From the NCBI GenBank assembly GCA_038240605.1, contig JBBSDP010000018.1:20624-84623 (forward strand): 64,000 nt of DNA, written 5' to 3'. The translations under genes and the position numbers were made by a program. Below are positions 57,782 to 64,000 of the stretch, piece by piece. The notes under the pieces were generated by a model. It did no database searches. It saw only the letters and a list, made by a program, of their open reading frames with translations, and was not told the origin of the DNA. This DNA is from JBBSDP01 sp038240605. Its GTDB lineage: Bacteria; Planctomycetota; Phycisphaerae; Tepidisphaerales; Tepidisphaeraceae. The number at the start of each line of letters is the position of its first letter. Position 1 is the first letter of the stretch.

Positions 57782-59671
57782 TCACGCCGCATGCGTGGCG
57801 AACTGGCGGTAGAGCTGCGCGTATGGGCCGTTCTGGGCGAGGAGTTCGCGGTGGGTTCCGCGTTCGATGATGCGGCCCTGGCTGATCATCAGGATGCAGT
57901 CGGCGCGGAGGATGGTGCTGAGGCGGTGGGCGACGACGAACGTCGTCCGTCCCGCCAGCAGCTTCTCCAGCGAGCGCTGGACGAGCTGTTCGGTGGCGGT
58001 ATCGACCGCGCTGGTTGCCTCATCGAGCATGAAGATGCGCGGGTCGGCCAGGAACGCGCGGGCGAAGCAGATCAGTTGCCGCTGGCCGAGCGACATGTTG
58101 GCGCCGCGCTCGCCGACCTGCGTCTGATATCCCTGCGAGAGGAAGAGAATCGCCTCGTGGGCGCCGATCGCCTTCGCCGCCGCGATCACGCCCTCATCCG
58201 ATGTCCGTGGGCGGGCGTAGCGGATGTTTTCCATCACCGTGCCGGTGAAGAGGTAGTTCACCTGGAGCACGAGGCCCATCTGCCGGTGCAGCGAGTCCCC
58301 CATGACGTGGCGGATGTCATGCTCGTCCACCAGCACGCGCCCCTGTTGCGGCTGATAGAAGCGCGCGATCAGCGAGATGATGCTGCTCTTGCCGCTGCCG
58401 GTTGCGCCGACCAGCGCGACCATCTGTCCCGGCTCGGCCTCGAAATTCACATCGTGCAGGACTGGGCGCTCGGCGTTGTACCCGAATGTCACGTGCTCGA
58501 AGCGAACGCGCCCCACGATGCGCGGCAGGGGGGCCGCGCCCGGCGCATCGAGCACCGCGGGCTCCAGGTCCAGCAGGGAGAAGACGCGCTCGGCGCCAGC
58601 CATCGCCTGCATCAGCAGGTTGTAGAAGTTCCCGAAGTTCTGGATCGGGTTCATGAACCAATCCCAGTACAGGAACGCCGCCACCACCGCCCCAACCCCG
58701 TGGCTCATCCGTCCGGTCGCGATCAGCCACCCGCCGAACCCCAGGATGATCACCTTGCCGGCAAAGCCGATGAGCTGGAGCACCGGCAGGTACATGCCGT
58801 TGATCCGCGCCATGCGAATGTTGTTCTCGGTATTCGCCACCTGAAGCTCGTTGAAGAAGCCCAGGTTCGAGGCCTGCCGATTGAAAGCGGTGACGACGCG
58901 CATGCCGGTGATGTTCTCCGCCATGTTCGTCGAGACGCGCGTCCACCCTTCGCGCACAACCTGCTGCTTGCGCGACGCCGTGCGCAGGTAAAGCCGGTTG
59001 GCGTAGAAGAGCACGCCGCCGAGCCACGCCACCGAACAGAACAGACGCCAGTCCGTGGTGATGAGCATCGCGGCGGCGATCAGCATCTGCAGCGCATTGA
59101 TCAGCACCGTGTGGATGCCCCACACGTTCACGTCGCGCATCGCGCCGACGTCGCTGGTGCAACGGCTGATGATGCGACCGAGCTTCGTGCGGTCGTAATA
59201 ACTCATCGACAGTCGCTGGAGTTGCGCGAAGAGCCGACGCCGGATGCCGAATTGCACCTGCTCGCCCGCCCCGGTCATCACGAGGATCGTCAAGCGCTGA
59301 AGCACGATCGCCCCAGCCATGACCAGCCCCCACATCGCGATCAGCCAAACCACGTGGCGGATCGCGGCAGACGGCGTGGTCGGCGCCGCGGACAGGATGC
59401 CTTTTCGGTAGGCATCGCCGTAGTTGATGATCCACTGCGTGAACTTCGGCGAGAGCATTTCCAGCACCGTCTGGCTGGTCCCCAGCGCCAGACCGATCAG
59501 GTATCCCTTCTTCCACGGCGCCAAGAACCCAAGCGTCCGGCGCAGCAGGGCGCGGTCGATCGGCCGATAATTCTGTTCCTCAACGTCGTCGCCCAGCGGC
59601 AACGCGGCGGCCGCCGCCGCCGCGGCTGCCCGCGCGGCACGCTTCTTCCCGATCGATGGCATCAACATCAT
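57782..59671 (-). CDS. ABC exporter half-transporter (catalytically competent subunit)
   Basis: 629 residues, type IV (MsbA/BmrA-like) ABC exporter: six membrane helices in the first 330 residues, then the nucleotide-binding domain with Walker A GATGSGKSS, Q-loop VLQVNYLFTGTV, signature MSLGQRQL, Walker B IFMLDEATSAVD (Glu present) and H-loop VAHRLSTI. The ATG at 59671 is used; a TTG three codons upstream and two further ATGs are alternatives. It is 38 bases downstream of the paired subunit gene. Substrate unknown. The stop codon abuts a degraded higBA locus. Confidence 0.92.
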   Translation of the reverse strand: MMLMPSIGKKRAARAAAAAAAAALPLGDDVEEQNYRPIDRALLRRTLGFLAPWKKGYLIGLALGTSQTVLEMLSPKFTQWIINYGDAYRKGILSAAPTTPSAAIRHVVWLIAMWGLVMAGAIVLQRLTILVMTGAGEQVQFGIRRRLFAQLQRLSMSYYDRTKLGRIISRCTSDVGAMRDVNVWGIHTVLINALQMLIAAAMLITTDWRLFCSVAWLGGVLFYANRLYLRTASRKQQVVREGWTRVSTNMAENITGMRVVTAFNRQASNLGFFNELQVANTENNIRMARINGMYLPVLQLIGFAGKVIILGFGGWLIATGRMSHGVGAVVAAFLYWDWFMNPIQNFGNFYNLLMQAMAGAERVFSLLDLEPAVLDAPGAAPLPRIVGRVRFEHVTFGYNAERPVLHDVNFEAEPGQMVALVGATGSGKSSIISLIARFYQPQQGRVLVDEHDIRHVMGDSLHRQMGLVLQVNYLFTGTVMENIRYARPRTSDEGVIAAAKAIGAHEAILFLSQGYQTQVGERGANMSLGQRQLICFARAFLADPRIFMLDEATSAVDTATEQLVQRSLEKLLAGRTTFVVAHRLSTILRADCILMISQGRIIERGTHRELLAQNGPYAQLYRQFATHAA

Positions 59672-59709
59672 GTCAATCAACCTGCCGAGTTCGCGCCGCC
59701 TCGCGCGCG

Positions 59710-61767
59710 TTATCCCTCCAGCCCGGCACCCGCCTCGCGGTCGTGCGGGAGCGTGCCGGCGGTCGCCGCCGCGGCGCCGATGCCGTGCGGGCCGGCCACG
59801 CGATCCATGTGCGACGGCGGATCGGATGTTTCCGGGAGCGCATCGTCGCCGTACAACTGCACCGACGCGATCATCCGGTAATGCCCGTCGGCGCGCATGA
59901 GCTGTTCGTGCGTGCCGATCTGCGTGATCGCGCCGTGCTCCAGCACCACCACCAGGTCCGCCGCCTTCACCGTGCTGACGCGGTGGGCGATGACGAACGT
60001 CGTTCGCCCGTGCATCACGAACCGCATGGCACGGCGGATCATCTGCTCGGTATGGGGGTCGACGGAGGCCGTCGCGTCGTCCAGGATCAGCACGCGTGGG
60101 TTGGTCACAATCGCCCTGGCGATCGCCAGGCGTTGCCGCTGGCCGCCTGAGAGCGAGGCGCCGCGCTCGCCGAGCATCGTTTCGTAACGCCGTGGCAGCT
60201 CATCGATGAACTCGTGCGCCTGCGCCAGCCGTGCCGCCGCCTCGATCTCCCCGGCGGTGATGCCGGGCCGGCCGTACTCGATATTGCCGCCGACGGTGGC
60301 GCTGAAGAGGTACGTTTCCTGGAACACGAATGCGACCTGCGTCCGCAGGCTCGCGAGCGTCACGTCGCGTACGTCCAACCCGTCGATCAGGATGCCCCCG
60401 CCCTGCGGGTCGTAGAACCGGGAGATCAGGTTGACGAGCGTCGTCTTGCCGGCGCCGGTCGGCCCGACGATCGCCACGATACTCCCGCCCGGCGCCTCGA
60501 AACTCACGTCGTGAAGGTTCGGCTTCTCCGGGTTGTACCCGAAAGTCACTCCCTCAAACCGCACCGTTCCCGGTCCCGGCGGCAGGGGGCGCGCGGCCGG
60601 CTTTTCCGGCACGGTCGGCGGGGCGTGCAGCACCTCGTAAAGCCGTCGGGCCGACACCATCGCGTTCTGGTATTGCTCGTTGATCGTCGAGACCACCTGG
60701 AGGCGCGTGAGAATCTGCGCCATCGCCTGCCCAAGCACCAGGAAGTCACCCGCCAGCAGTCGGCCGCGGATCATCAGCACGCCCGCGGCCAGGAAAAGCG
60801 TGAGGTAAGAGCCGGAGGCGATCGAGCGAATGACCGGCGTGAAATCGGCGAAGAGGCGGATGCGCCGCCGGACTTTGCCAATGTACGTCTCGCAGTGCGC
60901 ATCGTACTTGGCGACTTCCTGGGCCTCCGTGGCGAAAGCCTTCACGACGTGAACGCCCGCGATGTTTTCCGTGATCAGCGAGACGTTGCGATCCTCGGCT
61001 TCCATGACGGCCTTGGCCGCCGGCTGCACCCGACGGCTGAAGCGAAGGATATAGAAGGTCCAGAGCGGCAGGGGCAGGAGCGCCAGCAACGCCACCCAGG
61101 GGGAGATGAAGAAGATCAGGACGATGTACCCGGCGACGATCAGCCCAATCTCCAGCGTGCTCAGCACCGCCGACTGCACGAAGACGCGGACGTTCTGTAA
61201 ATCCGTCAGCGAGCGGTTAATAAGCTGGCCCGACGACAGTGCATCGTGGAAACCAAACCCCACCCGCTGGAGCTTGTCGTAAACCCCCTCGCGGATGTAG
61301 TAGACCATGGTCATGCTCATCCGCGTCTCGGCGACGGTACGGAGGTACTTCAGCGCCAGGATCGCCGCAGTAATGAGCACCAGGCCCGCGATGATCGAGG
61401 AGAACCCGGCCTGCCGGCCGAGCAGCGCGTCGATGACGTGCCGTGCACTGAGCGGCGCGTGTCCGTCGTTGTTGATCCAGCCACCCAATTTGCCGTCGCC
61501 GGGATGGAGCGTCTGAATGAAATTGGCGGCCCGGCCGGTCTGCCGGACCGCCAGGACTTCCGCCACGACCCCCAGCACCAGGTAAGTACAGGCGACGAAG
61601 ACGTGCCACCGCACCGGGCGCAGGAAGCGGAACATCCATGCCAGCAGCAGCCGCTGCGGCACCGCGTAGGCATCGGGCAAGACGACGACCTCGCCCGGCG
61701 GCCGATCCTCCGCCGATGCCGCAGCCGAACCTTTGCAAGCAGTAACCGAAACGCCTTGAGCCGCCAC
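59710..61767 (-). CDS. ABC exporter half-transporter (degenerate-site subunit)
   Basis: 685 residues with the same layout: six helices (WHVFVACTYLVLGVVAEVLA onward, with a periplasmic insertion HPGDGKLGGWINNDGH), then Walker A GPTGAGKTT, signature LSGGQRQRL, Walker B VLILDDATASVD, and H-loop IAHRVSTV. The catalytic Glu after Walker B is Asp here while the partner keeps Glu, the asymmetry typical of heterodimeric exporters such as BmrCD or TM287/288. Start is GTG at 61767. First gene of the pair. Drug, lipid or peptide export cannot be distinguished. Confidence 0.92.
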   Translation of the reverse strand: MAAQGVSVTACKGSAAASAEDRPPGEVVVLPDAYAVPQRLLLAWMFRFLRPVRWHVFVACTYLVLGVVAEVLAVRQTGRAANFIQTLHPGDGKLGGWINNDGHAPLSARHVIDALLGRQAGFSSIIAGLVLITAAILALKYLRTVAETRMSMTMVYYIREGVYDKLQRVGFGFHDALSSGQLINRSLTDLQNVRVFVQSAVLSTLEIGLIVAGYIVLIFFISPWVALLALLPLPLWTFYILRFSRRVQPAAKAVMEAEDRNVSLITENIAGVHVVKAFATEAQEVAKYDAHCETYIGKVRRRIRLFADFTPVIRSIASGSYLTLFLAAGVLMIRGRLLAGDFLVLGQAMAQILTRLQVVSTINEQYQNAMVSARRLYEVLHAPPTVPEKPAARPLPPGPGTVRFEGVTFGYNPEKPNLHDVSFEAPGGSIVAIVGPTGAGKTTLVNLISRFYDPQGGGILIDGLDVRDVTLASLRTQVAFVFQETYLFSATVGGNIEYGRPGITAGEIEAAARLAQAHEFIDELPRRYETMLGERGASLSGGQRQRLAIARAIVTNPRVLILDDATASVDPHTEQMIRRAMRFVMHGRTTFVIAHRVSTVKAADLVVVLEHGAITQIGTHEQLMRADGHYRMIASVQLYGDDALPETSDPPSHMDRVAGPHGIGAAAATAGTLPHDREAGAGLEG

Positions 61768-61848
61768 GCGCCTACGTCCATCCTGATAAAGCGAACTACG
61801 CTATCCGTGCAGCCGCGCCCGTCAACCCTGCGACCCCGGCAAACTGCC

Positions 61849-61906
61849 GAGTGCTGAGTAGCTTGTTCTCAGCACTCAGCACCCAGCACTCAGCACTTAT
61901 TTTTTT
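61849..61906. repeat. GTGCTGA repeat hairpin with T tract
   Basis: GAGTGCTGAG (61849-61858) pairs perfectly with CTCAGCACTC (61868-61877), followed by three further heptads in the same phase (CAGCACC, CAGCACT, CAGCACT-like, to 61896) and TTATTTTTTT. The heptad is the one found at 19466-19500, reversed. It lies in the divergent gap before asnB and could act as a plus-strand terminator, although no plus-strand transcript is known to reach it. Confidence 0.6.
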
Positions 61907-61936
61907 GCGGCCCTAGGGATACCATCATCCTTGGGT

Positions 61937-63847
61937 ATGTGCGGATTTGCGGGCGTTGTGGCGTGGGAAGAGCGGTTTCGCGTCACGCGCGAGACCCTGG
62001 CGCGCATGTCCGCCCGCATCGCCCACCGCGGCCCCGACGGCGAAGGACTTCACCTCAACCACGATGATGCGATCGGGCCCGATCGGCCGCAGTTGGGACT
62101 CGTCCACCGACGGCTGGCGATCCTCGACCCGGACCCGCGCGCCAATCAGCCGTTCATGGATCGGCACGGCCGCTGGATCGTCTTCAATGGCGAGATCTAT
62201 AACTTCCGCGACCTGCGCGCCGATCTGTCAAAGCGACGACCAGAATATCCATGGCGAACGAGCGGCGACACCGAGGTGCTCCTGGTCGCCTATGACGTGT
62301 GGGGCGAGGAATGCGTCGAGCATCTCAACGGCATGTTCGCCTTTGCGGTGTGGGACGAGCCCCGGCAGCAACTGTTCCTGGCCCGCGATCGCATGGGCCA
62401 GAAGCCGCTTTATTACAGCGGCGATGAACGCTCCGGCGGGGTGGCGTTCGCCAGCGAGCTGGGCGCGATCAAGCCGGTGGAGTGGGTCGATCAGCAGATG
62501 AGCCGGTCGAGCCTGATGTTTTACCTGCGGTGGGGGCACGCCGAATCGACGTCGACAATCTACGATCGCGTGCACCAGCTTCCACCCGCCAGCACGCTCA
62601 CCTGGACGTGCCTGGGCGCCCGGCCGGTGCGGACGTATTTCAACGCCAACGCAACCGCGTCCCCTGAGCTGGCCTCCGATGCGGCCGCACCCGCGATAAC
62701 GCGGCGCCTGGTGACGCAAGCAGTCCGGCGGCAACTCGTCTCCGATGTGCCGCTGGGATGTTTTCTCTCCGGCGGCGTCGACAGCGCCATCATCGCGGCC
62801 GCCATGAAGCAGTCGGTGCCGTCCGATCAACCGGTCCTCACGTTCTCGATGGGGTTCGATGATCCGCGCTATGACGAAACGATCCATGCCTCCCGCGTCG
62901 CGGAGCACCTGGGAACGAAGCACCATCGCTTCGAGGTACGGCCCAATACCGCGGAGGCGTTGCCGGCCCTGGCTGCGGCATTTGGTGAGCCGTTCGCGGA
63001 TTCATCTGCCCTGCCCGGTTATTACCTGGCGCGGGAAACGCGCTCTCACGTGAAGGTTTCCCTCAGCGGCGACGGCGGCGACGAATTGTTCGGCGGATAT
63101 GACCGCTATCGCGCCCTGGCGTTTTCAGAGCGGCTCACCCGCACGACGGCGCTCACCCGGCTGGCCAGCGCGTCGGTCTGGCAGGCGGTGCCTGGCTCCC
63201 ATCCCAAGTCGCGCTCGGCCCGACTGAAGCGTTTCCTGGCCAGTCTTCGCCTGCCCGTCGAGCAGCGCTACGAGCGATACATGGAGTTATTCAGCTCGAC
63301 GCTGGCGCGCGAGCTGCTCGACGAGCCGGTCGATCCCTCCAGCGGCTACCTCGCCGCCGGCCTCGGCGAGTTTCTGCGGAACCGGCCGCTCGTTCCCGCG
63401 GCGCTGGCGCTGGACCGCGTGACCTATCTTCCCGATGACCTGCTGGTCAAGGTGGATCGCGCCTCGATGCTTCATGCGCTGGAAGTCCGCAGCCCGTTCA
63501 TGGATCACGAGCTCGTCGGCTTCGCCGCCGGCCTGACGACCGACCAGCTCCTGCGCGGCGGCCCCAAGCGCATGCTGCGCGAAGCGTTCGCGGCGGACCT
63601 GCCGGCGTGGGTCTTCAAACGGAGGAAGATGGGCTTCGCCGTCCCGATTGGGGAATGGTTTCGCGGCGAGCTGCGGCCGATGTTGCGCGATCATCTCTTC
63701 GCGGCGGATTCCTTCGCAACCACCCACTTCCGCCTCGCCACGGTGCAGCGCCTCGTGGATGAACATGAGCGGCAGACGATCGATCACTCCCAGCGCCTCT
63801 ATGCACTGTTGATGCTCGAGCTCTGGTGGTGCACAACACGAACCTGA
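61937..63847 (+). CDS. asnB: asparagine synthase (glutamine-hydrolysing)
   Basis: 636 residues. The ATG at 61937 is required because Cys2 must be the N-terminal nucleophile (MCGFAGVVAWEERFRV); a TTG two codons earlier is rejected. Glutaminase domain: AHRGPDGEG, VHRRLAILDP, FNGEIYNFRDLR, SGDTEVLLVAYDVWG. Synthetase domain: PP-loop FLSGGVDSAIIAAA, VSLSGDGGDELFGGYDRYR, FKRRKMGFAVPIGEWF. Could act in asparagine supply or in amidation of a cell-wall or glycan precursor, as asnB-like genes often lie in surface-polysaccharide clusters; here the neighbours are an ABC exporter (divergent) and an IS element. Confidence 0.93.
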   Translation: MCGFAGVVAWEERFRVTRETLARMSARIAHRGPDGEGLHLNHDDAIGPDRPQLGLVHRRLAILDPDPRANQPFMDRHGRWIVFNGEIYNFRDLRADLSKRRPEYPWRTSGDTEVLLVAYDVWGEECVEHLNGMFAFAVWDEPRQQLFLARDRMGQKPLYYSGDERSGGVAFASELGAIKPVEWVDQQMSRSSLMFYLRWGHAESTSTIYDRVHQLPPASTLTWTCLGARPVRTYFNANATASPELASDAAAPAITRRLVTQAVRRQLVSDVPLGCFLSGGVDSAIIAAAMKQSVPSDQPVLTFSMGFDDPRYDETIHASRVAEHLGTKHHRFEVRPNTAEALPALAAAFGEPFADSSALPGYYLARETRSHVKVSLSGDGGDELFGGYDRYRALAFSERLTRTTALTRLASASVWQAVPGSHPKSRSARLKRFLASLRLPVEQRYERYMELFSSTLARELLDEPVDPSSGYLAAGLGEFLRNRPLVPAALALDRVTYLPDDLLVKVDRASMLHALEVRSPFMDHELVGFAAGLTTDQLLRGGPKRMLREAFAADLPAWVFKRRKMGFAVPIGEWFRGELRPMLRDHLFAADSFATTHFRLATVQRLVDEHERQTIDHSQRLYALLMLELWWCTTRT

Positions 63848-64000
63848 TGCGGATTGGAGAATGTAATCTCATGAAAGGCTGTCCCCCTGCCGGCGTTACG
63901 ATGCCGGTGGTGAAGCTTTACCAAGGAGACAGCCGTGAGAATAGAGACGAAGGTAACCCAAGTGGGTTTGGATAACCACAGGAATTTCAGCCGTCTGACA
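63848..64000 (+). mobile_element. left end of an IS110-like insertion element
   Basis: Directly after the asnB stop there are about 85 non-coding bases with a hairpin (CCGGC at 63890-63894, GCCGG at 63903-63907, 8-base loop), then a transposase start. The exact left boundary cannot be fixed inside the window; no terminal inverted repeat is obvious, as expected for IS110 elements. IS110-group elements carry a guide (bridge) RNA in a non-coding end. Confidence 0.6.
63935..64000 (+). CDS. IS110-family transposase, truncated by the window end
   Basis: GTG at 63935 with AAGGAG 6 bases upstream opens MRIETKVTQVGLDNHRNFSR then LT at the window edge. The VGLDxHRxFS stretch is the start of the RuvC-like DEDD domain of IS110-family recombinases; its first catalytic Asp is in GLD. 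Only 22 codons are visible, so family assignment rests on this motif. Confidence 0.65.
   Translation, partial: MRIETKVTQVGLDNHRNFSRLT

Noticed and set aside
57782..59881. Continuation of the HigA-like plus-strand frame through the ABC exporter gene
   Set aside because: Beyond 57781 it is the antisense of a conserved exporter domain; only the first 65 codons resemble HigA.

Overview
The window looks like chromosome from a high-GC planctomycete, most likely class Phycisphaerae (relatives of Tepidisphaera/Humisphaera). The basis is a mix of families typical of that group: a DUF1552 Tat-exported protein, a DUF4159 protein with an N-terminal zinc ribbon, a CGYGLTGLP…CPECG zinc-ribbon membrane protein, an L-fucose isomerase-like enzyme, several secreted hydrolases, many toxin-antitoxin loci and scattered nuo genes. 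The taxonomic call is inference. No rRNA, tRNA or CRISPR array was recognised.

Layout. 1-6.5 kb: two secreted esterases, murQ, an antitoxin-like small protein, a fucose isomerase-like enzyme and a DUF1015 protein. 6.5-10.4 kb: one very large secretin-family protein with a 21-glycine tract, on a message with a hairpin next to its Shine-Dalgarno. 10.4-18 kb: a 0.9-kb non-coding stretch, murA, a DUF4864-like protein, rsmG, an Asp-box propeller, a DUF1552 protein and a GcvR-like ACT protein. 18-22.8 kb: a dicarboxylate symporter, then a tight pair of an APH-fold kinase and a divergent enolase paralogue lacking an active-site His, then a broken CAP-domain gene and a YbjQ protein. 22.9-24.7 kb: a partner-switching module (STAS, receiver-HATPase, zinc-ribbon membrane protein). 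24.8-32 kb: sucD abutting a truncated toxin with its intact antitoxin, a sialate O-acetylesterase, parDE, thiS-thiG and a SprT-like protease.

32-38.5 kb: nuoF, nuoE and nuoD on one strand, separated by small accessory cassettes (a nucleotidyltransferase pair, a phosphatase, vapBC and a small RPF-type protein). 38.7-45 kb: ispH, a sugar nucleotidyltransferase, PII, a DUF151 protein, a GT2 glycosyltransferase, UDP-glucuronate decarboxylase, a GbsR/MarR regulator with a clear palindromic operator, and a Uma2 protein. 45-49 kb: thioesterase, chorismate lyase-like protein, HemN/HemW-like radical SAM enzyme, a membrane-anchored HTH protein and an unlisted 48-residue membrane protein. 49-57.4 kb: parB with a near-consensus parS just upstream but no parA, a PQQ-propeller lipoprotein, plsC, an orphan promoter-terminator unit that looks like a small RNA gene, a HIT protein, a HAD phosphatase, the DUF4159 protein and a lipase-like hydrolase. 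57.4-64 kb: a degraded higBA locus, a heterodimeric ABC exporter, asnB, and the left end of an IS110-like element running off the window.

Themes. Mobile or selfish small cassettes sit between housekeeping genes throughout. Two have decayed so that the remnant ends exactly at the stop codon of the convergent housekeeping gene (sucD and the ABC exporter). The strongest candidates for new biology are the kinase plus enolase-paralogue operon, the orphan small RNA with an anti-Shine-Dalgarno linker, and a family of about 75-residue RPF-motif proteins with three diverged copies in the window.
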